Assembly (NCBI RefSeq): GCF_020080835.1 | Contig: NC_058159.1 | Location: 12,214,001-12,278,000 of the forward strand | DNA from: Cotesia glomerata | Taxonomy: Eukaryota; Arthropoda; Insecta; Hymenoptera; Braconidae | Direction: 5' to 3' | Length of the DNA: 64,000 nucleotides | Part shown: positions 49,613-63,599 of the stretch, piece after piece | Position numbering within the stretch: the stretch's first letter is position 1 | Layout of the letters: each line of letters opens with the position of its first letter | Notes under the pieces: model-generated | Database searches by the model: none | Seen by the model: the letters and a program-made list of their open reading frames with translations, nothing else | What the model was told of the DNA's origin: nothing | Translations under genes and position numbers: made by a program

Positions 49613-50322
49613 TTTTGGATACTATATAATCCAATGTATTTTTAACATACGCCCCCTAAAAAATAATAAATATATGTATGTATAATTCACTAAATATTGA
49701 AGATATACGTAAAATTATTCTTAGCCTTGAAGTTAGCAGATACCTTCCACATGTTTTAAAATAAAAGTAGAAAAAGAAGAGAAAAAAAATGATACAAAGT
49801 TATGAAACAATATCTGTCAAAAATTTTTATTTTCATTAATTTAGCCGATATTTAATAGTTTTTATAATTTTTGTAACAAGTAAATTATGACTTTTTAAAA
49901 ATCCTTTTTCAGAATTAATTTAATTATTAAATAAAATTAAAAATTAATCAAGTGACAGCTAACTTTAATGTCATACAATTTTTAAATTAATTAATAATTA
50001 ATTGAACTTCTAAATTATAAATAAAATATTTGAGTTGTAATTTCACTTGTAAATTTTAAAGCCACGAATTCACAATAATTGATTGAAAACATAAATCTCC
50101 TAACCTACACTTTATCAACATTGAATTAAATCAGATACTTACCTCTGTACTTTTATAAAATTAAAACTATTGTTTTGGTTTTCAAGACTTTTTAATATAC
50201 TTAGATTTTGTTCTTGTAAAATATAAATTACTAGTCATATACCTAAATAAACGAATAATAAAATACTATAACTATTTGCGACATAAATTTCTGACTGTTT
50301 AAGAAAACTGTGACAAGTGTGA

Positions 50323-50990
50323 CAGGGTACCCAGACTTTCTTTTCGGCGCGTAGCCGACCTGTGGCGCTAAAGTCGCCGCGATCAATTCAAATTATAAAA
50401 ATTAAATAAAATTTTTTTTTTTCAAATCTGGTTTATTGAGAATTATAAAATTATTATCGTTAAACAAAATTATAAGTTAAAATACATACAAAATTCAAGT
50501 AAATTTTATGAAGTGAAATTTTCATCATAAAATTAGTTTAGATAAATTAACATAAAAACTGTCATAAAATTCTTCGTAGTCTTTATTAATTTTTATGAAA
50601 ATAATAAAAAAAAATTTTCGTTCTATTGTTTAATTTCAAAAGTTGCCTATCGGCGACGAGTCGCCTTCAATAACATTTTAGTCGCCGAGCTTTGCTAAAA
50701 GTAATAAAAAATCTGCAAAGTCAAAAACCAAATTGGTAAATAACAGACACCCTAATATAACATATATGTTAATTTATCTAAACTAATTTTATGATGAAAA
50801 TTTCACTTCATAAAATTTACTTGAATTTTGTATTCTAACTTATAATTTTATTTAACGATAATAATTTTATAATTCTCAATAAATCAGATTTAAAAAAAAA
50901 AATTTTATTATTGGAATTGATCGCGGCGAGTTTGGGTGACTTTAGCGCCAGAGGTCTGCTACGCGCCGAAAAGAAAGTCTGGGTACCCTG
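50323..50990. repeat. foldback element between the CACTA genes
   Basis: The arms are CAGGGTACCCAGACTTTCTT.. on the left and its inverted copy at the right, about 230-260 bp each, including CGGCGCGTAGC. A core of about 170 bp has ACAGACACCCTA near 50750, an end shared with the remnant at 29791. CAG..CTG ends look hAT-like, but no target duplication is visible. It occupies the likely divergent promoter. Confidence 0.72.
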
Positions 50991-51148
50991 GTTGAGGTTA
51001 TAGTTAAATGTTTTTTTATGTACGTGTACAAAGAATTGCCAATTTACTATGCTAGGAAAATATTCTTTAATCTTATCCAGTCAAGGTGCACCAGTTATTG
51101 CTAAAACTAAGTATATATTCAAATATGAAAAAAAAAGAAAGTTCCCAT

Positions 51149-52485
51149 GACAGAAGAAGACAAAGAAAATTGCAATTTGTTTATCGAGTGTCCTACGATG
51201 AACGACAATTCAATAACACTTGTTGATACACATGGTGGGTTTAAATAAATTAATTCTTTTCAAATAATTTTCATAATATTTACATTTCAACCTTGATTAA
51301 TTTAATTTAACATCTTATATTTTTTCAGATGATAAAAAAATACTTAAAAAAAAAAATCAACCAAAATTATCAAAAAGAATAAGAATACTAAGTACTCTTA
51401 GTATCGAATCAAAAGTAAAGAAGAAAGATTTGAAATCAAATTTAAATGCAGCCAAAAAACATTTCGCTGCACTAAGAGTAAGATAAAAATTTATTTTAAA
51501 ACAAAGAATACAGTATTCGCAACCCTGATTAAAGAACCGAATTAACAACAATAGAAACAGAATTAAACAAAATTGGTTTTCCAATTCTGTTTAATTCTGT
51601 TTCCATTGTTGTTAATTCGGTTCTTTAATCAGGGAATACTAATTTAATCATTAACAGCCAGTTTCAATTAATAAATGCATACTTAAACTCAAAAATTTTA
51701 TTTTAATTAATTAAATTTTGTACTATTTACAGAAAACAACTACCATCCACCAAAAGGCAGTGATAAGCAAGGCTGATGATTACTACAAGAGCTTACATAA
51801 GCTGGTGAAATATATATTTACTTGTCTTAATCTAAAATAATAATTTTCGTATATTTTTAATAATAAATTATATTCTCACTATTGCCTATAATTTATGAAA
51901 CAGCCACTGAAACATAGTGAAATTGTGGAAAGTGATGAGGAATCAGATTTCTCCGTTGATAGTGGGCCGCCATCAGAAGAACAACGATCACTACAAAAAA
52001 CGTCATCATCAACAACAGAGAGAATATCATTATCATCAGATAGAATACTGCCATCATCACTAGAAAAAACACCACCATCATTACCAGAGATAACGCCGAC
52101 TTTAGAAACTGTCGAAACTATACCATTTTCACCAGAGAGATCACCAGAGAGATCATCAGAGAGATCACCAGAGAGATCACCAGAGAGATCACCAACACTA
52201 CAAGATCAAACTACAAATCCACAAACATCTCCAGAAATAACAGAAAAATCTCCGAGAACAGCAGATAGAGTTCCAACAACAGGAGATGGATCTCCAAGAA
52301 CAACAAATAGACATGCATCAACCGGTCATGGCTTGTCACCCCGAGTTCACGATTCTAAAAAAATGAAAGCAAATCTTATCCTTGAGAAATTCAATAAAAT
52401 CTCTGAATGTATGTTGAATATTTCAAACCGACTGGAAGCTGTTGAGTCTAAACTTGCTGAAAATAACAACAACAATAATAATCGA

Positions 52486-52527
<42 letters not shown>

Positions 52528-53419
52528 CATAATGATGTAGAGAACGAATTCATTTTGATCCCGGATTCAAACAGACAGGTAGTACTTTTTAGAAAGAATA
52601 AATAATACAATAAAGAATTTAATAATCATTACAAAAACATCAATAATAAATCTAATAAATCTTCTAAATTTTACATTAGGTTGAGATAATGCCCGGATTC
52701 AAGATGAATTACACTGAGTGTGCCAATGCATGCAATGCCCCGAGGATGTCTACGCGAGCCCGAAGAATTATTTTAAGTGTATGGCCGATAGAACGTCGTC
52801 AGAAATTAATTTTACGACCGGATAAAAGACGACCTGACTGGTAACTTCTGCAAGAGTCGGATGTTTTACAAATATTAAGTAAATTTAAACATTTAATATC
52901 TTTTTATGGTAGATTCATACGCGGTCTGTGTGCAATAAAAATAATTACACAACCATAGTTGCATTTTAAGTTGATAAAATATCCTGTAATATATGTACTC
53001 CCTAATTAAAAAAAAGGGATTAAGAATTAATTTCTTTTAAATATTATATCTTATGGGTATTGAAGATGTGAAAATACTTTTTTATAATCAGGGTTTTGAC
53101 CTACTGATTATCGTAATATAATTCTTCCAATTATATATGTATGAAGTTTTCTTATCATATGTTACATGTTGCTCTTTATGAAATAGTAAAGCGAATGGAT
53201 TTCCAAAAAAATAGTTCGTACTGAAAATTTAACAAAATAAATTTTATTTGCTTTCAGATTTATGTTTAGCCATGCAAAAAATTAGAAAATTAAACAATAC
53301 TGATAGAAATAACGCTGCTTTAAATATGAGGCAGTGGATCAGCGACACTTTAAAAAATGATCGTTTCTCGAAAAATAAGGATACTGAGGAACACGATTCA
53401 ATCAACTCAGATTGTTAAT
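51149..53419 (+). CDS. second CACTA protein, accessory, unknown function
   Basis: Exons I can join with GT..AG borders: about 51149 (ATG of MTEEDKENCNL) to 51233; 51331-51479; about 51733-51805; 51906-52578; 52680-52842; and a last exon from 53258 to a stop at 53417-53419. Between 52842 and 53258 the frame ends at a TAA in the fifth exon, so either an alternative donor exists there or the gene stops; this part is unsure. The protein is Ser/Pro/Thr-rich (SPERSPERSSERSPERSP region near 52130), then a coiled-coil-like LEKFNKISECMLNISNRLEA, then an Asn run encoded by (AAT)n. A basic RARRIILSVWPIERRQK follows. The design fits a DNA-binding helper as in En/Spm elements (inference). Confidence 0.5.
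51523..51634. repeat. near-perfect 112-bp foldback in a CACTA intron
   Basis: CCCTGATTAAAGAACCGAAT at the left and its exact inverse ending at 51634. The arms of about 54 bp are almost fully complementary, and the loop is a few T bases. It would form a long hairpin RNA if transcribed. It lies within the presumed intron after 51479. Confidence 0.9.
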
Positions 53420-53907
53420 TTTAAAATTTATCGTAAAAAAAAATTAATTATAAGAAAAATCATTAAATAAAATGAAAAAAAATTATAATAATAATAAAAA
53501 TGATGATGATAATAAAGAAATTAATTTGTTGACCTCATAAAAATTATTCGTGATTATTTATATTATAAAAAAAAAAAAATTTAAGCTATTTAGTAAAAGT
53601 AGTAAAGCAGCATAATTTCGGTATTTTACCGGTAATACCTTCTGGTAGGGACCTTCTTTTCCGGTTTTTTACTGCAATAGTACCGTAAGTATACAGTAAA
53701 TATGCGGTACATTTACGGTTTGAATGCTGTTAATACACCATAATTTTCGTATGTTATTGCCGTAAACATTTTGAATTTATTCCATAATTTTTTTGTTATA
53801 ATTCAGCGAAAAAACTGGCCAAAATAACTGGAGTATTACGGTAAACATTCAGCATTTATACCGTATAAATACCGAATCTTTACGGCATTTCCAAAACCGT
53901 GAGGGAT

Positions 53908-54060
53908 GGGTCATTCCACCAAATAAGAACATTTTTACGGGGCGACCTCGCGGATTATGTTTAAAATTTATGGAGGTATTCTCTATCATAAGACGAAAAT
54001 TCCTTGAGAGTTTTAGCTCTTAATACGCAGCGGTCTTGAACCGGCAACGCCGGATATAAC
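53908..54060. repeat. fragment of the GGGTCATTCCACC transposon terminus
   Basis: Starts GGGTCATTCCACCAAATAAG, near-identical over ~90 bp to 57684-57783. It abuts the right end of the CACTA element, so it is a target or neighbour remnant. Confidence 0.6.
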
Positions 54061-54430
54061 ACTAGAGATTTCTGTCGTTTTTCGAGGACTTTTTTTTATG
54101 AATCGTCCTTTATAAGTCAATTTTTTAGACATTGTAATTATATTTCCGAATAAATGTAAGTAAATAAATAAATAAAGGCATGTATCAAAACAGAGGTTAG
54201 TCTACAGCTGATCCAACAAAACATACAGTATCACCACTATAAAATATATTAATGCTCATGCAATGTTGCTAGACTTTTCAAACGATCAGTTTCTCGTTCG
54301 TGATTGGCTGAAATAAGTACATAAACAGCAAAAAGTTTTAGGCTTGTCAATAATGACTATCCGGTATGTGTACCGTACACTCTAGCATAAACTTTTGACG
54401 ACGGAAGTCGCGAGGATAATACCTTGTAAC
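54061..54430 (-). repeat. inverted partial copy of the 1227-1580 TTAA element
   Basis: Reading minus, the segment starts GGTATTATCCTCGCGACTTC and continues collinear with 1227-1580, ending after the AACGACAGAAATCTC part. Its other half is lost. Confidence 0.72.
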
Positions 54431-54510
54431 AGGTTGATACCGCTCAATTGACTCCTTAATTTGAATTAATTAAAACAATAAACTAAATAATATTAAAAGC
54501 TAAATTAATG

Positions 54511-54512
<2 letters not shown>

Positions 54513-54592
<80 letters not shown>
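54513..54592. repeat. (TA)n microsatellite
   Basis: About 80 bp of TA repeat, next to the 3' end of the Helitron-like element. Confidence 0.95.
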
Positions 54593-54593
<1 letters not shown>

Positions 54594-54594
<1 letters not shown>

Positions 54595-57218
54595 TAGCTG
54601 TTACCCGCCCGCTCCGCTGGGCACTTCATAGAATTGTATTTTTAGAGATCTAAACTTGAAATTTAATGGGAGTATTGTTTAGATTTGTACTGATTTCAAA
54701 TTTCATCAGATTGGCCCATACCTTTTATCCCTGTGATTATTCTAGCTAATATTCATTGTAAATTTTAATGTGCAATCACTATGACATTCCAGTGCTTTTT
54801 TCCAAAAATGAATAATGACTGAAACGAAGAAAAAAATTTGAAATGATCATTGAAAGTTTCAGTTAAAGTAATTGCGCGTCTCATAAGTGAAGTTGAAATT
54901 TGGCCAGCTTAAAGCGTGACGAATTTTGCCGTTAATTTAAATTTCCTCCGTGACATCAATTTTTCATAGAAACTTATTTGTAGATGTTTGTAACGAATTC
55001 TCTTAGAATAAATAGCCAAATTCCTTTTTCACATCTCAAGTGCTTAGAAAATGCATTCATTTCAATCTGTTACCTTCACGCGGTCCGGTAATAAGAACAA
55101 TTCATGGGTTATGTGATCAGCAAAAATAAAATGTATGTAAAATTCTTAGTCCGTTGAGTGAATAGCTACATGTAAAGTTAAATTTTGGAAACCTTACAAT
55201 GACTTTTTTTGCCGCTACCAAAGAGACGATTGTTGTGAGCAAATATAATTATTAAAAAAGGAAAATATTTAAATCCGTTGGCCTTGGAGGCCATTCCCGT
55301 AAGTTCCTGTTTCTCTTGCGATTCTATCAAATTCTATATCTGTAAGAACTGTATTTGAAAAGTACAAATTTTTTGACAATCATCACTCCCACACTCTTAT
55401 ATGGGAGAGGAATTTCATAAGATCCTATTCGAGAAAATTTATACATTATAAACAAAAGGTTTCAACAAAACTTCAAGTCCATAGAAACTTTTGTTTGGAA
55501 ATGAGAGATTTTCATTGTTAACACCCTCGCAATCCCTTCTAAATCCATTCTTAGCTGAACTTGACATCATACACAAAGATTCTCACTAAATTTAGAGTCT
55601 GTAGAAGTTACAGTTTAGAAATTAAAATTTTAGATTTTAGCACCCATCCCCGCAATTCCTATCGGAAATAGTCTTTATTGAAGTTCATTGTGAGATGATC
55701 TCTACATGAGAAATAAAAGATTTTTACCAAATTTAGAGTTTTTAGAAGCTATATTTTGGAAATTAAGATTTTTTATTGTTAACACCCACCCCCGCGATCC
55801 TTATTGAAGGTAATTCGTTGTAAAGTCCGTTCTTAAATAATTTCTATATTATATGTAGAAGACTCTTACTAAATTTGGGGTCTGTAGGAGCTATAGCTTG
55901 GAAAATAAAAATTTTATTTGTTAACAACTACCCCCACAAACCCCTGTGAGGTGAACCATCGTGAAATTCGTTCGTATATTATTTCTACATCTCTTACAGA
56001 AAATTCTTACCCAATTTGGAATATATGGGAGCTGTAGTTTATAAACGGAAATTTTTTATTGTTAACACCCCCGCAATTCTCTTTGAGGTAGAATATCGTA
56101 GAATTCGTTCATAAATTATTTTTCCATCACTTACAGAAAGTTCCTACAAAATTTGGAGTCTGTAAGAGCTACAACTTTAAAATTCAAAATTTTCATTGTT
56201 TATACCCATCCCCGCAACCCCTGTGGGGTGAGATATCGTAAAATTCGTTTATAGATTATTTCTATATCTCTTACAGAAGATTCCTACCAAATTTGGAGTC
56301 GATAGAAACTATAGTTTAAGAACGGGAATTTTTCATTGTTAACGACGTCGCAAACCCCTTTGGGGGAGGAATTTAATAAAATCCATTCTTAGCTGAACTT
56401 GACAGGAAAATTATACCGGAAGATTTCTACCAAATTTAGAGTCTATAAAAGTTACAGTTTGGAAATTGAAATTGAAAATTCTAACACTCACCCCCGCAAT
56501 CGCTATTGAAGGTAGAATTTATTGAAATCCTCATTTAGATCACTTCTACATCACACATAGAAGACTCTCACCGAATTTGGAGTCTGTAAGAGCTATAGCT
56601 CGGAAATTTAAAATTGTAATTGTTAACACCCAGCCCCGAAATCCATATTTGGAGTAGGTTATCATTAAATACGCTCTTAGATCATTTCTACCTCAAATAT
56701 AGCAGATTCTTACCAAATTTAGAGCCTATGGGAGCTTTAGCTTAGAAATTTAAAATTTTCATTGTTAGCACCCACCCCCGCAATCCATATTTGGAAGAAG
56801 TTGTTATAAAATCCACTATTAGATCATTTCTGGATCACATATAAATGATTCCTACTAAATTTGAAACCTATAGGAGCTATAGTTTAGAAATTTTTTATTT
56901 TCATTGTTAACCCCTACCCCGCAATCTTTATTGGGGATGAATTATCATAAAATCCGCTCATAGATAATTTCTACATCACATATAGGAGATTCCTACTAAA
57001 TTTGGAGTAGATAGGAGCTATAGTTTAAAAATGGGAATTTTCCATTGTCAACGCCCCCGTAACCCCCTTGTGAGTGGAATTTCGTAAAATCCGTTCTTAG
57101 CTGACCTCTACTCGGCGAAAAGAATATTCCTACAAAATTTCAAATCTCTACGCCTTATGGTTCCAGAGATATCGTGATGAGTCAATATATAGGTGGAAAT
57201 CTCATATATATATATAGA
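54594..57218 (-). mobile_element. Helitron-like non-autonomous element of ~140-bp repeats
   Basis: On the minus strand the 5' end is TC at 57218 followed by TATATATATATATGAG, after an A. The 3' end is GCCCAGCGGAGCGGGC (GCCC/GGGC hairpin), then GGGTAACAGCTAG at 54594, before T. This is Helitron architecture. The bulk (about 55380-57180) is 13 imperfect units averaging 140 bp, each with a TATAGACTCCAAATTTGG part and a GGGGGTGGGTGTTAAC part. No coding sequence. It is inverted relative to related arrays at 15030 and 17000. Confidence 0.72.
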
Positions 57219-57231
57219 TATATATATATTA

Positions 57232-58650
<1,419 letters not shown>

Positions 58651-58753
58651 CCCGATAAAGTAGATTTCTGTAGTACCGGCATTAGGTTTCTGCATTATCG
58701 ACGGTTGTTTGTGGAGTTTCTGCGATACCGATGGTGGGTTTATGTGCTCTGCT

Positions 58754-58882
58754 TACCGACTGTTAGGGGATTATCATCGATTTGTTGGTCGGTTTTTACC
58801 GACTGTTGGAGGATTATCATCGATTTGGTGATTGATTTTTACCGACTGTTAGGGGATTATCATCGATTTGTTGGTTGGTTTT
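58754..58882 (+). repeat. three tandem 43-bp units
   Basis: The unit starts TACCGACTGTTAGGGGATT and contains ATCATCGATTTG. It repeats three times at 58754, 58797 and 58840, and a fourth start degenerates at 58883. The open frame across it (58705-58953) is repetitive and not accepted as a gene. Confidence 0.88.
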
Positions 58883-59109
58883 TACCGGGTGAGGCTTTTT
58901 TTCCCGAAGCCCAAAATCCCGACAAATCATTTACCATCCAAAACGATGGGTAATAAGGTTGCGCGGGTGAACGATAGATGGCGATAAGAGTATTAAAAAG
59001 GAGCCGCAAACTATTTAAATGCGAGGCAAAAAAATAGAAAAAGAAGAGAATACGGAGTAAAATACTACCCGTAAGATTTAATAAAAAGACTTTGCGATGC
59101 AACGAGAGA

Positions 59110-62100
59110 ATAAAGTACCCGTTAAAATTCGCACGGGTGATTTCGATATTGTTGAAAATAATAATAATAACAATAATCAGCTGGCTAAGGCAATAAGTAC
59201 TAAAAAAAACTAATTATAAATTGAAAATTATAAAGAAAAAATGATTTAAATAATAATTATACGTAATAACCATTAATTGTCAGCCCGTTTTATTTTGAAC
59301 GGGTGACCGCAGAAAAAATAATTACAATGATCCGATTATTGGGGGGATTAATATTGAAAATAAATAATTATATAATAATAAAACAGGAAAAAAATCATTT
59401 TCTTAATTAATTAACTTTTACACAAAAAGAATTGCAAACCCGTTTATTTTTAAACGGGTGACCGTGTTGTTCGCGGAGGAAATAAAAGCAATGATCGGTT
59501 TGCTGGGGATATGAGTATTAAATATGATTAATTACATAAAAATAATTTGTCGTAATTATTTGAATTACTAAACAAAAAATAGCACGCCCGTTTAATTTTG
59601 AACGGGTGACTGTTCTATTCACTGCTAAAATAATTGCAAAAATCCGATAACTAAAGAGATTATTATTAAAAATTATTAATTAAATGATAATTAAGAAGGA
59701 ATAAAATAATTTTTTTCATTAATTAACCTAACAAACAAGAAAATAGACGCCTGTTGATATTTAAACGAGTGACCGTTCTATTCACGTGCGGAAAATTGCA
59801 ATTATCAGATAACTGTGGGGATGGTTATTGAAAAAAATTAATAACATAATAATAATAAAAAAGAAATAAAATAATTTTCTTTATTAATTAACAACAAACA
59901 AAAAATTGCACGCTCGTTTATATTTAAACGGGTGACCGTTCTGTTCGCAGGCAGAAAGATTGCAATGATCAGATAATTGGGAAGATTATTATTAAAAATA
60001 ATAAATTATATGATAATGAGAAGAAAAATAATTTTCTTTATTAATTAACCCAACAAACGAGAAATTGCACGCCCGTTTAATTTGAAACGGGTGGTCGTTC
60101 TATTCGCAGGCAAAAAAATTGCAATGTTCAGTTAACTGGAAGGATTATCATTGAAAATGATCAATTATATAATAATGAAGAAGGAAAAGAATAATTCTTT
60201 TCCTTAATTAACCGAACAATCTAGAAATTGTACGCCCGTTCAATTCTGAACGGGTAACCGTTTTCTACGCACAAAAAGTAATTGCAATGATCAGGTAACG
60301 GGGGGTATTCTTATTTAAAATGATTAATTACATAATAATAAAGAAGAAAAAGAATAATTTCTTTCTTAATGAACCGAATAAACAAGAAATTGCACGCCCG
60401 TTTATATTTAAACGGGTGACCGTTCTGTTCGCGGGCAGAAAGATTGCAATGATCAGATAATTGGGAAGATTATTTTTAAAAATGATTAATTATATGATAA
60501 TGAGAAGAAAAATAATTTTCTTTATTAATTAACCCAACAAATGAGAAATTGCACGCCCGTTTAATTTGAAACGGGTGGTCGTTCTATTCGCAGGCAAAAA
60601 AATTGCAATGTTCAGTTAACTGGAAGGATTATCATTGAAAATGATCAATTATATAATAATGAAGAAGGAAAAGAATAATTCTTTTCCTTAATTAACCGAA
60701 CAATCTAGAAATTGTACGCCCGTTCAATTCTGAACGGGTAACCGTTTTCTACGCGCAAAAAGTAATTGCAATGATCAGATAATGGGGGGTATTCTTATTT
60801 AAAATAATTATTTACATACTAATAAAGAAGAAAAAGGAAAATGTCCTTGATTAATTAACCTTTCAAACAAGAAATTGCACGCCCGTTTATTTTCAAACGT
60901 GTGACCGTTTCATTCGCAGCTAAAATAATTGTAATGATCAGATAAATTGGGGCATTATTATTGAAAATGATTAATTATACAATAATAAAGAAGAAAAAAA
61001 ATTATTTTCTCCATAGATAAATCAAACAAACAAGAAATTGCACGCCCGTTCATATTTAAACGCGTGACCGTTCTTTTCGCGGGCAGAAAGATTGCAATGA
61101 TCAGACAATTGGGAAGATTATTATTAAAAATGATTAATTATATGATAATGAAAAGAAAAATAATTTTCTTTATCAATTAACCCAACAAACAAGACATTGC
61201 ACGCCCGTTTAATTTTAAACGGGTGGTCGTTCTATTCGCAGGCAAAAAAATTGTAATGATCAGTTAACTGGGAGGATTATTATTAAAAATGATTGATTAT
61301 ATAATAATAAAGAATAAAAATAATAATTCTTTTCCTTAATTAACCGAACAAACTAGAAATTGCACGCCCGTTTATTTTTAAACGGTTGACCGTTTTATTC
61401 GCGGGAAAAAAAATTACAATAATCAGATAACTGGGGGAGATTATTATTGAAAATGATTCATTATATAATAATACAGAAGAACAAAAATAATTTTTTATCA
61501 AATTAACCTAAAAAACTAGAAATTGCACGCCCGTTTATCTTTAAACGGGTGACCGTTCTATTTACGGGCAAAAAAATTGCAATGATCAGATAACTGGAGG
61601 GATTATGGTTAAAAATGATCAATTATACAATAATAATAAAGAAAAAATATAATTTTCTTCATTGATTAATCCAACAAACAAGACATTGCACGCCCGTTTA
61701 ATTTTAAACGGGTGGTCGTTCTATTCGCAGGCGAAAAAATTGCTATGATCAGTTAACTGGGAGGATTATTATCGAAAATGATTGATTATATAATAATTAA
61801 GAAGAAAAAGAATAATTCTTTTCCTTAATTAACCGAACAAACTAGAAATTGCACGCCCGTTTATTTTTAAACGGTTGACCGTTTTATTCGCGGGAATAAA
61901 AATTACAATAATCAGATAACTGGGGGGGATTATTATTGAAAATGATTTATTATATAATAATACAGAAGAATAAAAATAATTTTTTATCAAATTAACCTAA
62001 AAAACTAGAAATTGCACGACCGTTTACTTTAAACGGGTGACCGTTCTATTTATGGGCAAAAAAATTGCAATAATCAGATAACTGGAGGGATTATAGTTAA

Positions 62101-63595
62101 TAATGATCAATTATACAATAATAATGAAGAAAAAATATAATTTTCTTCATTGATTAACATAACAAAGAAGAAATTACAGGCTCGTTAATTTTCAAACGGG
62201 TGACCGTTCTATTCACTGCTGAAATAATGCAACGATCAAATAACAGGAGGGATAATTGTTGAAAATGATTAATTATATATTAATAAAAAAGAATAAAAAT
62301 AATTTTCTTTATTAATTAACCTAACAACCAAGAAATTGCACGCCCGTTTATATTTAAACGGGTGACCGTTCTGTTCGCGGGCAGAAAGATTGCAATGATC
62401 AGATAATTGGGAAGATTATTATTAAAAATGATTAATTATATGATAATGAGAAGAAAAATAATTTTCTTCATTAATTAACCCAACAAACAAGACATTGCAC
62501 GCCCGTTTAATTTTGAACGGGTGGTCGTTCTATTCGCAGACAAAAAAATTGCAATGATCAGTTAACTGGGACGAGTAATATTTAAAATGATTGATTATAT
62601 AATAATAAAGAAGAAAAAGAATAATTCTTTTCCTTAATTAACCATACAAACTAGAAATTGCACGCCCGTTCAATTCTGAACGGGAAACCGTTTTCTACGC
62701 GCAAAAAGTAATTGCAATGATCAGATAACGGGGGGTATTCTTATTTAAAATGATTAATTACATACTAATAAAGAAGAAAAAGGATAATGTCCTTGATTAA
62801 TTAACCTTTCAAACAAGAAATTGCACGCCCGTTTATTTTCAAACGGGTGACCGTTTCATTCGCAGCTAATGAAATATTGCAATGATCAGATAATTGGGAA
62901 GATTATTATTAAAAATGATTAATTATATGAAAATAAGAAGAAAAATAATTTTTTTCATTAACTAACCCAACAAACAAGACATTGCACGCCCGTTTAATTT
63001 TAAACGGGTCGTCGTTCTATTCGCAGGCAAAAAAATTGCAATGATCAGTTAACTGGGAGGATCATTATTGAAAATGATTGATTATATAATAATGAAGAAG
63101 AATAAGAATAATTCTTTTCCTTAATTAACCGAACAAACTAGAAATTGCACGCCTGTTTATTTTTAAACGGTTGACCGTTTTATTTGCGGGAAAAAAAATT
63201 ACAATAATCAGATAACTGGGGGGGATTATTATTGAAAATGATTTATTATACAATAATACAGAACAACAAAAATAATTTTTTTTTAAATTAACCTAAAAAA
63301 CTAGAAATTTCACGCCCGTTTATCTTTAAACGGGTGACCGTTCTATTTACGGGCAAAAAAATTGCAATGATCAGATAACTGGAGGGATTATGGTTAAAAA
63401 TGATCAATTGTACAATAATAATGAAGAAAAAATATAATTTTCTTCATTGATCAACATAACAGAGAAGAAATTACAGGCTCGTTAATTTTCAAACGGGTGA
63501 CCGTTCTATTCACTGCTGAAATAATTGCAACGATCAGATAACAGGAGGGACAATTGTTGAAAATGATTAATTATATATTAATAAAAAAGAAAAAA
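59110..63595 (+). repeat. ~161-bp satellite array, about 28 units
   Basis: Each unit has a GC-rich core CCCGTTTAATTTTGAACGGG followed by TGACCGTTC, then a TTGCAATGATCAGATAACTG part, an AT-rich GATTAATTATATAATAATAA part and ACAAACAAGAAATTGCACG. Cores start at 59118, 59284 and about every 161 bp to 63479. Core variants recur in a set order (for example at 59911/60072/60235 and 60398/60557/60718), which shows higher-order three-unit repeats of about 485 bp. No coding. The last unit runs into a dispersed repeat that starts with the related AACGGTTGACC. Confidence 0.95.
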
Positions 63596-63599
63596 AATT

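Larger units (their letters stand above)
45705..53905. mobile_element. CACTA (En/Spm-like) DNA transposon, 8.2 kb
   Basis: Ends CCCTAGCGGTTTTTGAAATA and, inverted at the right, CCCTCACGGTTTTGGAAATG. Beyond them, 150-200 bp at each end is packed with TACCGTAA / TTACGGTA motifs, the subterminal repeats typical of CACTA elements. The flanking AT on both sides is a possible 2-bp duplication. Two genes diverge from the centre: a transposase on the minus strand (46874-49612) and a second protein on the plus strand (51149-53419). A foldback (50323-50990) sits in the divergent intergenic region. The termini differ from canonical CACTA bases, so the superfamily call rests on the subterminal repeats and transposase. 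Confidence 0.82.

Noticed and set aside
58705..58953. 82-codon frame
   Set aside because: It runs across three 43-bp tandem units; the repeated peptide has no known family.
59110..63595. Regularly spaced palindromic repeats resembling a CRISPR array
   Set aside because: Units of ~161 bp keep both core and spacer similar, and the host is a eukaryote. It is a satellite.
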